A stretch of DNA of 64,000 nt, from contig DASVLJ010000078.1 of assembly GCA_036384915.1 (NCBI GenBank), positions 277,797 through 341,796 of the forward strand, in the 5' to 3' direction. The stretch's first letter is position 1; each line of letters begins with the position of its first letter. Position numbers and translations under genes: made by a program. This DNA is from PKWO01 sp036384915 (GTDB taxonomy: Bacteria > Pseudomonadota > Gammaproteobacteria > Burkholderiales > Burkholderiaceae_D). Below are positions 35,655 through 44,700 of this stretch, piece by piece. The notes beneath the pieces were generated by a model. It made no database searches and was not told the DNA's origin. It saw nothing but the letters and a program-made list of their open reading frames with translations.

Positions 35655-36749
35655 TCAGCAAATGGGATGCAGCCAGTGATGCTTATCCGGCGCCGTGCCG
35701 TGCTGGATGGCCAGCAAGGCGTCGCGCAGCGCCATCGTCACCGGGCCGTTTTCGCCGTTGTTGATCTTGATTTCGTAGCCATCGGCCTTGGCCAATCCGA
35801 CCGGGGTGATCACGGCCGCCGTGCCGCAGGCGAACACTTCCTTCATCTTTCCCGAGGCAATGTCGTCGCGCCATTGCTGCGTGGTGAGCTTGCGCTCTTC
35901 GGCTTCATAACCCAGGTCCTTGGCCAGTTCGAGCAGGCTGCGGCGTGTGATGCCGGGCAAGAGCGTGCCGGTCAATTGCGGCGTCACGATCACGGTCTTG
36001 CCGCCTTCCTCGTAGACGAAGAACAGGTTCATGCCGCCCATCTCTTCGATGTATTTGCGTTCCACCGCATCGAGCCACACGACCTGGTCGCAGCCCTTTT
36101 CCTGCGCCTGGGCTTGCGCCACCAGGCTGGCGGCATAGTTGCCGGCGCACTTGGCTTCGCCGGTGCCGCCCGGAGCGGCGCGCACATAGTCTTCGCTGAT
36201 CCAGACCGTGACCGGCTTCACGCCTTGCGGGAAGTAGGCGCCGGCCGGCGACGCGAACAGCACGAACAGGTATTCCAGCGAAGGACGCACGCCGAGGAAG
36301 GGATCGGTGGCGATCATGAGCGGACGCAGGTAGAGGCTTTCGCCCACGTTTTTCGGCACCCATTCGCGGTCGATGGTAATCAATTCTTCCGCAGCCTTGA
36401 TGAAAATCTCCTTGGGCAGGTCGGGCATGGCCAGGCGGCGCGCGCTGCGGTTGAAGCGTTCGGCATTGGCTTCGGGGCGGAAGGCTTTGATGCTGCCGTC
36501 GGCCTGGTGGTAAGCCTTGAAGCCTTCGAAGATGGCTTGGCCGTAATGCAGCGAGGAAGCCGAAGGGTCAAGCGCCAGCGGGCCGTAAGCCTTGACTTCG
36601 CCCTGCTGCCAGGCGCCGTCGCGGTAGGGCACGACGACCATGTGATCGGTGAAGGTGCGGCCGAACGCGGGCTTGGCCAGCTTCTCGGCGCGCTCCGCGG
36701 CCGACAAAGGGTGGGACGAAGGCGTGACGACGAGTGCGGGTTTGGACAT
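35655..36749 (-). CDS. ilvE: Branched-chain amino-acid aminotransferase
   Basis: A 364-residue PLP enzyme of fold type IV catalysing the last step of Leu, Ile and Val synthesis (or first of breakdown). PLP-binding Lys200 lies in GEAKCAGNYAAS. Other landmarks: SSLHYGQAIFEGFKAYH, RPEANAERFNRSARRLAMP, ESLYLRPLMIATD, EEMGGMNLFFVYE, PGITRRSLLELAKDLGYE and EVFACGTAAVITPVG. Length and motifs fit the BCAT2/eukaryote-like group. Divergent from the exported protein gene that follows, 96 nt away. Confidence 0.94.
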   Translation of the reverse strand: MSKPALVVTPSSHPLSAAERAEKLAKPAFGRTFTDHMVVVPYRDGAWQQGEVKAYGPLALDPSASSLHYGQAIFEGFKAYHQADGSIKAFRPEANAERFNRSARRLAMPDLPKEIFIKAAEELITIDREWVPKNVGESLYLRPLMIATDPFLGVRPSLEYLFVLFASPAGAYFPQGVKPVTVWISEDYVRAAPGGTGEAKCAGNYAASLVAQAQAQEKGCDQVVWLDAVERKYIEEMGGMNLFFVYEEGGKTVIVTPQLTGTLLPGITRRSLLELAKDLGYEAEERKLTTQQWRDDIASGKMKEVFACGTAAVITPVGLAKADGYEIKINNGENGPVTMALRDALLAIQHGTAPDKHHWLHPIC

Positions 36750-36845
36750 GATTGGATTTCTGGAAAAGGTTCTTGTTCGACCGGGAGCGGCGCGGCGCTA
36801 CTTCCGCTATGCTTACGCTTCTTCCAATGTTATCGCAGTTTGGCC

Positions 36846-37583
36846 ATGCTCTCCATGTTTGCCTCAATGAAATCGTATCCCTTCAAGGGCATGCTCGCGC
36901 TCGGCGCCGTGCTGTCGTTCTCGTTTGCCGTACGCGCCGAAGACCTGCCGGCGCCTTACCACGACATGCAAAACAATGTCGTCTATAACGCGTTGTTTTG
37001 CGATAGCGAAGGCTTGGTCAAGCCAAAGGACGCGGCATCGGCCATGCCCTGGCAAAAGGCCTTGTTTGCGACGACGCCCGATGCCGGTTCGATACGTGCG
37101 GTTGCGGAAGACGCAAAGCAAAGCAGTTGCGTGCACCTGCTCGCTTACAAGTGGCTGCGCGAGCACAGCCAGCTCGTGCCGTCCAAGCAATTGCTCGGCG
37201 TGGTGATCGAGGTGCCGGTCGATGAAGGACTCGATACGCTGGCGGCCTACGCCGACGGCCATGTACGCTTCATCAGCCATGCCGACAAGCTCTCGGTGGT
37301 CGATGTGCCGCCGGCTGCGGTGCAAGACAAGACCCGGATCTTGTTCGCATCGTCGAACAAGCTGCTCTCGCGCATCGGCGCGTGGAACAAGAAGCGCCTG
37401 CCCGCACCGATCAAGGGCAAGGTGCGGATGAGTTTCCTGGCGTCGGACGGCTTGTATTTCGGCGAAGGCTCGTTCGCCGCAATCCAGAAGGATGCCGACG
37501 CTACGCAAGTGATCAAGGATGGTACGGCCTTGCTGCAGCTTGTGGTGGACATGCAGAAGTCACCCACGAATCCGGGACAATAA
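36846..37583 (+). CDS. Exported protein of unknown function
   Basis: About 245 residues with a signal peptide (LALGAVLSFSFAVRA, cleaved before EDLPAPYHD). I start it at ATG 36846; ATG 36867 (MKSYPFKGML) would give a more compact signal peptide. The mature protein contains two cysteines near its start (ALFCDSEG, KQSSCVHLLAYKWL) which may pair. No enzymatic motif or membrane segment is seen. It stands alone between ilvE and a convergent GST. I do not recognise the family. Confidence 0.6.
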   Translation: MLSMFASMKSYPFKGMLALGAVLSFSFAVRAEDLPAPYHDMQNNVVYNALFCDSEGLVKPKDAASAMPWQKALFATTPDAGSIRAVAEDAKQSSCVHLLAYKWLREHSQLVPSKQLLGVVIEVPVDEGLDTLAAYADGHVRFISHADKLSVVDVPPAAVQDKTRILFASSNKLLSRIGAWNKKRLPAPIKGKVRMSFLASDGLYFGEGSFAAIQKDADATQVIKDGTALLQLVVDMQKSPTNPGQ

Positions 37584-37671
37584 GCAGCCAAATGGCATGG
37601 GGGAATGCCAAGCCTGAGCCTGATGCCGTTCGGTTAGCTTACGACTGTGGGTTGTCCCCGGCAGAGCCGAA

Positions 37672-38310
37672 TCACCGCTTCATCGCCACCCATTCCTGCA
37701 CCGCCGGATGTTCCCACTGGCGTGCGGCGTAGGTCTTCAGCTTTTCCGGCATGGGGTCGCCATGCATCACCAGGCGGTTGAGCATCAGCGCCAGGTCCAC
37801 GTCGGCGATCGTCCAGGTAGGGAAAAGGTGGGCGTGGCCGTCTTCAATGAGGCGGTCGGCGGCGGCCACCAGCTTGTCCCTGGCGGTTTGTGCGGCTTCG
37901 GACAGGGCGCCGAAGCGCTTGCCCATGAAAATCACCTCGGTCGAGCGCTCCATGCGGATCGGCATCAGGTCGCTGCGCAACCAGGCTTGCACTTGCCGCG
38001 CCCGCGCTTTTTGTTTCAGGTCGACCGGATAGACGGCGGCATGCACCGGCGGCTCGAAATGGTCTTCCAGGTATTCGGTGATGGCCGACGATTCATTGAG
38101 GTGGAAGCGCTCATCCACCAGCAGCGGTACCTTGCGCGTCAGCGAGAGATTGCCGTATTCGGCGGCCAGGTTTTCTCCGGCTTCCAGGTCGACGCTGCGC
38201 AATTCGAAAGGCAAGCCTTTCTGCTTCAAGGCCACGAAGACCGACATGGCGTAGGGGCTGGTGCGCAGGCTGTCTACGTACAGCGTCAAATGATGGGTCA
38301 GGTTGGACAA
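37672..38310 (-). CDS. Glutathione transferase, YfcF-like
   Basis: A 212-residue GST with the YfcF-type N-terminus HLTLYVDSLRTSPYAMSVFVALKQKGLPF, cis-Pro loop LTRKVPLLVD, NESSAITEYLEDHF and a C-terminal FPTWTIADVDLALMLNRLV. Start is TTG 38310 with AAGGAGA 5 nt upstream. Preceded by a leader with promoter, short ORF and intrinsic terminator, suggesting attenuated expression. E. coli YfcF protects against peroxide; the same role here is inferred. Confidence 0.85.
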   Translation of the reverse strand: MSNLTHHLTLYVDSLRTSPYAMSVFVALKQKGLPFELRSVDLEAGENLAAEYGNLSLTRKVPLLVDERFHLNESSAITEYLEDHFEPPVHAAVYPVDLKQKARARQVQAWLRSDLMPIRMERSTEVIFMGKRFGALSEAAQTARDKLVAAADRLIEDGHAHLFPTWTIADVDLALMLNRLVMHGDPMPEKLKTYAARQWEHPAVQEWVAMKR

Positions 38311-38336
38311 TTGCGTCTCCTTGGCATGGGGGCAAT

Positions 38337-38366
38337 AAAAAACCCTCCGGACCGGGGTCGGGAGGG
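38337..38366 (-). terminator. Intrinsic terminator in the leader of the YfcF-like gene
   Basis: On the minus strand CCCTCC-C-GACC ... GGTC-C-GGAGGG forms an 11-position stem with one mismatch, followed by TTTTTT. It lies 27 nt upstream of the TTG start on the coding strand, downstream of a promoter and a short ORF: the arrangement of an attenuator or of a small RNA with its own terminator. Confidence 0.8.
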
Positions 38367-38391
38367 CTATGGGAATTCTTGATATTTCACC

Positions 38392-38469
38392 TCAGCAATA
38401 GCTCTCCTCGCAGTGAATCTGCGGGGATTTGATGGTGGTGCATTTGCGCAAGCCGGAAGGGAAATCCAT
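38392..38469 (-). CDS. Short leader ORF upstream of the YfcF-like gene
   Basis: A 25-codon ORF (ATG 38469, TGA 38392) starting MDFPSGLRKCTT and ending HCEESYC, with three Cys. The promoter places the RNA start within about 1-2 nt of its ATG. An overlapping ORF in another frame (38387-38443) begins MHHHQIP. Either could be the regulatory reading frame, or the RNA may be a non-coding leader; translation is unproven. Confidence 0.35.
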   Translation of the reverse strand: MDFPSGLRKCTTIKSPQIHCEESYC

Positions 38470-38475
38470 GTGAGG

Positions 38476-38504
38476 ATCTTAGCTTATCGCAGTGGAAGCG
38501 TCAA
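38476..38504 (-). promoter_or_regulatory. Sigma-70 promoter of the YfcF-like leader
   Basis: Minus-strand TTGACG (38499-38504), 17-bp spacer, TAAGAT (38476-38481). The predicted start, about 38469-38470, coincides with a leader ATG and produces an RNA of about 130 nt ending at the terminator 38337-38366. Confidence 0.6.
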
Positions 38505-38970
38505 ACCGGCCTGGCGCAATCGAGCGGGGCCATGTGTTGCGACTGGCGGTCTTGTGGCGCCCGATCGAGCGCCTGATGCCATCCGCGCTGTTTGAGGATT
38601 GCCCATCAAATGTGCCCCCCAAAAATGCGAGCGCCTTCCATGAGTATCGTCATGCGGCGCCGCACAAACGCGTTGCGCCGCAAAATACGCATTGCGCAGG
38701 CACGCATCTTGCTGAGGTGAGTGCAAGCGGGGTGTCGCCGTCCGGTATGGTGCATGGACTGCAGATTTTTTGTGAATTCGTCACTTGAGATATGAGCATG
38801 TCACCCTTATATCCACGGGTATCGAGTCGACGTCGGATTAAATTTTGTTTGTTCGCGCGAGGTGTGGCACCTCTGACATTGATTTGCGAAAAGCATGGCA
38901 TAACATGCTTGCTGGAGTAGCAAATCGGGGGAATGGCCACGCTGAATTTTGTGCGTTGGAGGAATTGATC
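38505..38970. other. Gene-free stretch upstream of the 68-residue protein gene
   Basis: I find no supported gene in these 466 bases. A palindrome GAGGTG-TGG-CACCTC (near 38860) and a weak promoter-like pair TTGATT-N16-TAACAT (38879-38906) precede the small gene at 38971 and could drive it. Confidence 0.4.
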
Positions 38971-39177
38971 ATGCAACCTGAAATTCTGCTTGTACGCCAC
39001 GGCGAAGGTTACAAGGTCTTGCACGGGCATCTGCATTTGATGAACGCCTTGGCCCAATCGGGCGAGGCCTTGGCCGACGCATCGGGTGAAGGAAAAGTGA
39101 AATTGTTCAAAACGCCGGCCGGTGTGGTGATAGGCGGCGGCGACAAACAGCGCTTGCCGCTGTTGTTCAATGCGTAA
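38971..39177 (+). CDS. Small protein of unknown function (68 aa)
   Basis: A 68-residue ORF with a strong ribosome site (TTGGAGGAATTGATC before ATG 38971). The sequence begins MQPEILLVRHGEGYKVLHGH and ends with GGGDKQRLPLLFNA. It has no signal peptide or membrane segment. LLVRHGE recalls the start of histidine-phosphatase proteins, but the protein is far too short and lacks the rest of that fold, so I assign no function. A start codon upstream of 38971 in the same frame (38845) lacks a ribosome site. Confidence 0.6.
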   Translation: MQPEILLVRHGEGYKVLHGHLHLMNALAQSGEALADASGEGKVKLFKTPAGVVIGGGDKQRLPLLFNA

Positions 39178-39207
39178 ATCCTTGTTTTTCAAACGGCCGC
39201 CGGGGCG

Positions 39208-40113
39208 TTAATTCCCGGGCGGTGTCTCCGTGCGCGAGCGCTCCAGTATGAATTCGATGAAAGTCTGTGCCGCCCTGGTCTGGTAGCGGTTCGGCATGTA
39301 TAGCATATACATGTGTGTACCGAAGATCGACAGGCGCCAGGCATCGAGCGCGGTGACGATCGTTCCGGCAGCCACGTCTTCACGCACCACATAATCCGGC
39401 ACCAGGCCCACGCCCACACCGGCCAGCACGGCCTGGCGCAGAAAGGGGAAGTGCTCGGAGATCAAGGTCGGCTCCAGCGTCACTTCCTGCCGCTCGCCTT
39501 CGAGATAGGCCGATAACCGGAGCTGGCGTCCGATCACGGCCGAGGTGATCAGCGGCACGTTGCGCAAGTCCTGCAGCGTCCCGGGCATGCCGTGCTGCTT
39601 CTGGTAATAGGCGGAAGCGCAGGCGACATAGCGCACCGCACCCAATTCGCGCGCCACCAGTGTCTGCGGCGGTTCGGATATGACGCGGATGGCGATATCG
39701 ACCTCGTCGCGCATCAAGTCGTCGACACGGTTCTCGAATAGCACGTCGAGCACGATATGCGGATGGTTTTGCTTGAATTCGAGCAGCCAAGGTGTCATCA
39801 CCATCTGCCCATAGCCGCTCGGAACCGACAATCTCACGCGTCCGCGCAAGCTTTTGCCCAGGGTCTGGATGGTTTCGCGAGCGGCTTGCACTTCGTTGCG
39901 TATGCTCAAGCCATGCTGGTAAAGCCGCAAGCCAACTTCGGTCGGTTCGACCGAACGTGTGGTGCGGCGCACCAGTTGCGCGCCGATGGCGCGTTCGAAT
40001 TGCGTCAGGTGATAGCTCACGTTGGCGCGCGTCATCCTGAGCTTCTTCGCTGCCTGGCTCAAGTTGCCGGCGTCGAGGATTTCGACGAGCAGGGTTAGGC
40101 TTTGTGGGTCCAT
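39208..40113 (-). CDS. LysR-family transcriptional regulator
   Basis: A 301-residue regulator. N-terminal winged helix-turn-helix: LLVEILDAGNLSQAAKKLRMTRANVSYHLTQFERAIGAQL-type pattern (about 5-60), then the LysR substrate-binding domain (GRVRLSVPSGYGQMVM onward). I chose ATG 40113 over the upstream TTG 40119. It is divergent from the beta-oxidation operon and separated by about 100 bp containing a 19-bp palindrome touching its own start, so it probably controls that operon and itself. The ligand is likely an acyl-CoA or carboxylic acid (inference). Confidence 0.9.
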   Translation of the reverse strand: MDPQSLTLLVEILDAGNLSQAAKKLRMTRANVSYHLTQFERAIGAQLVRRTTRSVEPTEVGLRLYQHGLSIRNEVQAARETIQTLGKSLRGRVRLSVPSGYGQMVMTPWLLEFKQNHPHIVLDVLFENRVDDLMRDEVDIAIRVISEPPQTLVARELGAVRYVACASAYYQKQHGMPGTLQDLRNVPLITSAVIGRQLRLSAYLEGERQEVTLEPTLISEHFPFLRQAVLAGVGVGLVPDYVVREDVAAGTIVTALDAWRLSIFGTHMYMLYMPNRYQTRAAQTFIEFILERSRTETPPGN

Positions 40114-40132
40114 TGTCAAATATTTTTTGACA
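40114..40132. promoter_or_regulatory. LysR-type operator between regulator and beta-oxidation operon
   Basis: TGTCAAATATTTTTTGACA, a 19-bp palindrome with one mismatched pair, immediately upstream of the LysR ATG. Its T-N11-A-like symmetry suits a LysR site and suggests autorepression. Confidence 0.6.
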
Positions 40133-40216
40133 CAATGTCAGGTCAATCCCGAATTGTCAAGCGTGATGTAACAAACGAGAATGATCGGCTTAGCCACTGA
40201 CCCAAAAGACCTTTCC

Positions 40217-42316
40217 ATGCCGCTCTATCAGCTTGACTCATCGATTGCCTGGATTTCGTTGGATAATCCGCCCGTCAATGCGCTGGGGCAGGCTTTGCGT
40301 CGGCATTTGCACCAAGCGCTTGCGGCTGCCGAGGCCGACCCCGCCGTGCATGCCATCGTGCTGGTAGGCGAGGGTAAGTCGTTTTCGGCCGGGGCCGATA
40401 TGCGCGAATTCGGCCAGGCCCCGCAAGCACCGGTCTTACCCGAGGTGTGCAATCGCATTGAAGCCTGCTGCAAACCGGTGCTGGCGGCGATTGGCGGCGT
40501 GGCGCTCGGTGGCGGACTGGAAGTGGCGCTGGCAGCGCACTTTCGCATTGCGGCGCTGGATGCCCAGTTCGGCCTGCCCGAAGTCTTGCTCGGCCTCTTG
40601 CCAGGCGCCGGCGGTACGCAGCGCCTGCCGCGGTTGATCGGTGTGGCGCCGGCGCTTGACTTGATGCTGGGCGGACGCCAGATCGGCGCAGCCAAGGCGT
40701 TTTCGCTGGGCTTGATCGATGCCTTGGCTGAAGGCGAGTTAAGGGAAGAGGCTGCCGCGTTCGCAGTCAAGCTGATTGCTTATCGCGCCGGCGCTAGGCC
40801 GACGCGTGCGGCGCACGCGTTTGGCGAAGCACAGGTGCTGGCCGAAACCATTGAAACAGCGCGACGCGAAACCGAGAGCAAGGCGCGTGGCTTGTTTTCG
40901 CCACTGAAAATCATCGATGCGGTGGAAGCGGCGTTCACATTACCCTTCGACGCGGGAATGGCTGTCGAGCGCGGCCTGTTCCTTGAATGCCTGGCCAGCC
41001 CGCAACGGCAAGGTCTGGTACACGCTTTCTTTGCGGAACGCGAAGTGGCGAAGGTGCCGGAAGCCCAATCGGCCCCGCCACGCACGGTGGAAAAGGTTGG
41101 TGTCATTGGCGGCGGTACGATGGGCGCGGGTATCGCGATTGCCCTGCTCGATGCGGGCTTGCCCGTCACGATGATGGAACGCGATGCCGAAGCGTTGGCG
41201 CGCGGCCGTGCCAATGTTGAAAAAGTCTATGACGCGCAAGTTGCGAAAGGCCGTATGGATATTGCCGCGCGCGATACCGTGCTGGCGCGGTTTGCCGGCG
41301 CGACCGATTATGCGGCCCTGTCCCAGGTCGATCTGGTGATCGAGGCGGTGTTTGAGGACATGGCGGTGAAGAAAGCCGTGTTCGCCGAACTGGATCGGGC
41401 GTGCAAACCGGGTGCCGTGTTGGCCACCAATACATCCTATCTCGATATTGACGAGCTTGCCGCCTCGATTTCCCGCCCGCAAGACGTACTGGGCCTGCAC
41501 TTCTTCTCGCCGGCCAACGTCATGAAACTGCTTGAGATCGTGGTGCCGGCCAAGGTTGCGCCCGACGTGGTAGCGACTGGTTTTGCCCTGGCCAAGCGGC
41601 TGAAGAAGACCGCCGTGCGTGCCGGCGTGTGCGATGGTTTCATCGGCAACCGCATCCTGGCCGTATACCGCCAATCGGCCGACACCATGATGGAAGACGG
41701 CGCCTCGCCCTATGAAATCGATCGTGCCATGCGCAATTTCGGTTTCGCCATGGGCCCTTACCAGGTGTCGGACCTGGCCGGCGGCGACATCGGCTGGGCC
41801 ACGCGCAAGCGCCGCGCCGCCACGCGCGACCCGCGTGCACGTTACGTGCAGATTCCCGACCGCATTTGCGAGCGCGGGTGGTTCGGGCAAAAGACCGGAC
41901 GCGGCTACTACCTCTACAACAACGGCTCGCGCACCGGCGCGCCCGACCCGGAAGTGCTGGCTATCATCGATGCCGAACGCCGGCGCGCCGGCATTACGCC
42001 CAGGAGTTTCAGCGCCGACGAGATCGTGCGGCGCTACATGGCGGCCATGATCAATGAGGGCGCCAACGTGGTGCAGCAGGGGATAGCTTTGCGGCCGCTC
42101 GACGTCGACGTGGTCTTCATGGCCGGCTACGGTTTCCCGCGCCATCGCGGCGGGCCGATGAATTATGCCGATTCGGTGGGGCTGGACAAGGTACTGGCCG
42201 ATATCCGTTCCTATGCCACGGAAGATGCGCTGTTCTGGAAGCCTGCGCCGCTGCTGGAAGACCTGGTGGCGCGTGGAGCCGATTTCGCGAGCCTCAATCG
42301 CCTGACTGGAGTGTGA
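40217..42316 (+). CDS. Fused enoyl-CoA hydratase / 3-hydroxyacyl-CoA dehydrogenase
   Basis: A 699-residue bifunctional beta-oxidation enzyme. N-terminal crotonase domain (about 1-190): GKSFSAGADMREF, AAIGGVALGGGLEVALAAHFRIA and FGLPEVLLGLLPGAGGTQRLPR with the two catalytic Glu positions. The NAD-binding dehydrogenase starts near residue 290: VGVIGGGTMGAGIAIALLDAG; then LHFFSPANVMKLLEIV with the catalytic His and C-terminal domains including FGFAMGPYQVSDLAGGDIGW. I chose ATG 40217 (MPLYQLDSS) over 40181. First gene of an operon with two acyl-CoA dehydrogenases, 1 nt before the next gene. Confidence 0.92.
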   Translation: MPLYQLDSSIAWISLDNPPVNALGQALRRHLHQALAAAEADPAVHAIVLVGEGKSFSAGADMREFGQAPQAPVLPEVCNRIEACCKPVLAAIGGVALGGGLEVALAAHFRIAALDAQFGLPEVLLGLLPGAGGTQRLPRLIGVAPALDLMLGGRQIGAAKAFSLGLIDALAEGELREEAAAFAVKLIAYRAGARPTRAAHAFGEAQVLAETIETARRETESKARGLFSPLKIIDAVEAAFTLPFDAGMAVERGLFLECLASPQRQGLVHAFFAEREVAKVPEAQSAPPRTVEKVGVIGGGTMGAGIAIALLDAGLPVTMMERDAEALARGRANVEKVYDAQVAKGRMDIAARDTVLARFAGATDYAALSQVDLVIEAVFEDMAVKKAVFAELDRACKPGAVLATNTSYLDIDELAASISRPQDVLGLHFFSPANVMKLLEIVVPAKVAPDVVATGFALAKRLKKTAVRAGVCDGFIGNRILAVYRQSADTMMEDGASPYEIDRAMRNFGFAMGPYQVSDLAGGDIGWATRKRRAATRDPRARYVQIPDRICERGWFGQKTGRGYYLYNNGSRTGAPDPEVLAIIDAERRRAGITPRSFSADEIVRRYMAAMINEGANVVQQGIALRPLDVDVVFMAGYGFPRHRGGPMNYADSVGLDKVLADIRSYATEDALFWKPAPLLEDLVARGADFASLNRLTGV

Positions 42317-42317
42317 T

Positions 42318-43493
42318 ATGGACTTGAATTTCACGACTGAAGAAGAAGCCTTCCGTGCCGAAGTGCGTGCCTTCCTGGCGGCGGAACTGCCAGTCGAATT
42401 ATCGGAAAAGGGCCGGCGCGGCGAGCGCCTCTCCAAGGAAGACATGCAGCGCTGGCATGCCATCCTGCACAAGCGCGGCTGGTTGGCCAACCACTGGCCG
42501 GTCGAGCATGGCGGGCCGGGCTGGAACACGGTGCAGAAATTCATTTTCGAGCACGAGTGCGCGCTCGCGTTTGCGCCGCGTATCGTGCCGTTCGGCGTCA
42601 ATATGCTGGGACCGGTCTTGCTCAAGTACGGCAATGAGGCGCAGAAGCGCTATTGGCTGCCGCGCATTCTCGACGGCTCGGACTGGTGGTGCCAGGGCTA
42701 TTCCGAACCCGGCGCCGGGTCCGACCTGGCTTCGGTCAAGACCACGGCCTTGCGCGAGGGCGATCACTATATTGTCAACGGGCAAAAGACCTGGACCACG
42801 CTGGGCCAGCACGCCAACATGATCTTCTGCCTGGTACGCACCGATCCCGCCGCCAAGAAGCAGGAAGGCATCAGCTTCCTCTTGATCGACATGGCCACGC
42901 CCGGCGTCGAGGTGCGGCCCATCATCACGCTCGACGGCGAACATGAAGTCAACGAAGTGTTTTTCACCGACGTGCGTGTGCCAATAGAGAATCTGGTGGG
43001 CGATGAACATCGCGGCTGGACTTGTGCGAAATATCTGCTGACCTACGAGCGCACCAACATCGCTGGCGTCGGCTTCTCGGTTGCGGCGTTGCGCGAATTG
43101 AAGGGATTCCTGGGGCGGCGCAAGCGCAACGGACGGCGGCTTTTGGACGATCCCTTCTTCGCCGCGCGCGTGGCTCGGCTCGAGATCGAGCTGGAAAACA
43201 TGAAGACCACCAATTTGCGCATGCTTGCCGCCGTGGCCGGCGGCGGCGTACCCGGCGCGGAGAGCTCGATGCTCAAGATACGCGGGACCGAGATCAGGCA
43301 GGAGATTTCGTCGCTGATGCGCCGCGCCATGGGGCCGCAGGCGCGCGTATGGCGCGAGGCCGAGGAGCGCGCCGGTGTGGAAGAGGGTGAGCGCGCGGCG
43401 GCCGTTTATTTCAACAACCGCAAGCTGTCGATTTTCGGCGGATCGAACGAGATCCAAAAGAATATCGTGGCGAAGATGATTTTGGGATTGTGA
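42318..43493 (+). CDS. Acyl-CoA dehydrogenase (large subunit-like)
   Basis: A 391-residue FAD enzyme: CQGYSEPGAGSDLASVKTTA (FAD/substrate signature), NGQKTWTTLGQHANM, VFFTDVRVPIENLVGDEHRGW and the C-terminal KLSIFGGSNEIQKNIVAKMILGL. Paired with a second acyl-CoA dehydrogenase gene 43 nt downstream, suggesting a heterocomplex as in steroid, pimeloyl or aromatic side-chain degradation. Catalytic base assignment is not certain from sequence alone. Starts 1 nt after the preceding stop. Confidence 0.9.
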   Translation: MDLNFTTEEEAFRAEVRAFLAAELPVELSEKGRRGERLSKEDMQRWHAILHKRGWLANHWPVEHGGPGWNTVQKFIFEHECALAFAPRIVPFGVNMLGPVLLKYGNEAQKRYWLPRILDGSDWWCQGYSEPGAGSDLASVKTTALREGDHYIVNGQKTWTTLGQHANMIFCLVRTDPAAKKQEGISFLLIDMATPGVEVRPIITLDGEHEVNEVFFTDVRVPIENLVGDEHRGWTCAKYLLTYERTNIAGVGFSVAALRELKGFLGRRKRNGRRLLDDPFFAARVARLEIELENMKTTNLRMLAAVAGGGVPGAESSMLKIRGTEIRQEISSLMRRAMGPQARVWREAEERAGVEEGERAAAVYFNNRKLSIFGGSNEIQKNIVAKMILGL

Positions 43494-43536
43494 GATGGTG
43501 CAATCACCGACACCCTGAGAAGGTAGGAGCATAACA

Positions 43537-44664
43537 ATGGATTTCAATCTGACCGAAGACCGCCGCATGCTGGCCGACTCGCTGGCGCGCTATCTCGCGC
43601 ACGAATACGGTTTTCCCATTCGCGAGCAGATCGCACGGTCCGAAACCGGCTGGTCGCAGGAAAAATGGGCGCAATTCGCCCAAATGGGTGTGATCGGCGC
43701 ACTGTTTGCCGAAGCCGACGGCGGCTATGGCGGTGCCGGGTTCGATCTTGCCCTGGTGTTTGAATCGCTGGGCCGTGCGCTCGTGGTCGAGCCGTTTCTC
43801 GGCACGCTGATGGCGGGCTGTGCGCTGGCGGCTGCCGGACGGCAGGAAGAGTTGGAGCGGGCAATTGGCGGCAGCCGTCTCTTCGCCTGGGCACATCAGG
43901 AAGCCGAGGGAGGCTATGAGCCGCATTACGTTGCCACTACCGCCAGACGTGTTGGCGAAGGCTGGGTGCTTGATGGCGCCAAGGCCGTGGTGGAGCAGGG
44001 TGAGGCGGCGCATGCCTATGTCGTGTCGGCGCGGGTCGATGGGGCAATCGATGCGGAAGAGGGTATTGCATTGTTCCTCGTGCCGCGCGATGCGGAAAAC
44101 CTGTGTGTTGCGGGTTGTCCCAACATCGACGGCGGCCGTTCCGTGGAACTGACGCTGCAACAAGTCAAGCTGCCGGCATCGGCCTTGCTACTTGATGACG
44201 CGAGGGATGTGGTGGCCCAGGCGCAGGCGCGCGGTATCGTGGCGCTGTGTGCTGAAGCGGTCGGTGCCATGGAGATGGCCAAGGCGGCCACGCTCGAATA
44301 CCTGCAGACGCGCAAGCAATTCGGCGTACCCATCGGCAGTTTCCAGGCTTTGCAGCACCGCATGGCCGATCTGGCGCTCGAGATCGAGCAGGCGCGCTCG
44401 GCCTTGATCAACGCCGCCGCAGCACTGGAGCGTAATGGCTCGGTACGCGACAAGGCAATCTCGGCCGCCAAATACACCATAGGCCGGGTCGGGACGCTGG
44501 TAGCCGAAGAGACGATTCAATTGCACGGCGGCATAGGCATGAGCTGGGAATTGCCGCTGCCGCACTACGCCAAGCGGCTCGTCATGATCGATCATCAATT
44601 GGGCGACGAGGATTTTCATCTGGCCCGATATATGGCGCTCTCGGCGGAAAATTCCGCGCAGTGA
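43537..44664 (+). CDS. Acyl-CoA dehydrogenase (second, divergent)
   Basis: A 375-residue acyl-CoA dehydrogenase-like protein (MDFNLTEDRRMLADSLARYL). The N-terminal helical domain and mid beta-domain are recognisable, but the FAD signature of its partner is degenerate here (WAHQEAEGGYEPHYVATTARR replaces YSEPGAGSDLAS). C-terminal part: ARGIVALCAEAVGAMEMAKAATLEYLQTRKQFGVPIGSFQALQHRMADLALEIEQ-type helices and IQLHGGIGMSWE. Such divergent partners usually form mixed heterotetramers with the preceding enzyme. Confidence 0.88.
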   Translation: MDFNLTEDRRMLADSLARYLAHEYGFPIREQIARSETGWSQEKWAQFAQMGVIGALFAEADGGYGGAGFDLALVFESLGRALVVEPFLGTLMAGCALAAAGRQEELERAIGGSRLFAWAHQEAEGGYEPHYVATTARRVGEGWVLDGAKAVVEQGEAAHAYVVSARVDGAIDAEEGIALFLVPRDAENLCVAGCPNIDGGRSVELTLQQVKLPASALLLDDARDVVAQAQARGIVALCAEAVGAMEMAKAATLEYLQTRKQFGVPIGSFQALQHRMADLALEIEQARSALINAAAALERNGSVRDKAISAAKYTIGRVGTLVAEETIQLHGGIGMSWELPLPHYAKRLVMIDHQLGDEDFHLARYMALSAENSAQ

Positions 44665-44700
44665 TACGCTTTGCGCTTCGTATCATTCCAAGGACGCATG

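Noticed and set aside
35559..36845. Long + frame reading through ilvE into the exported protein
   Set aside because: The upstream part is antisense of ilvE; only the part from 36846 has a signal peptide.
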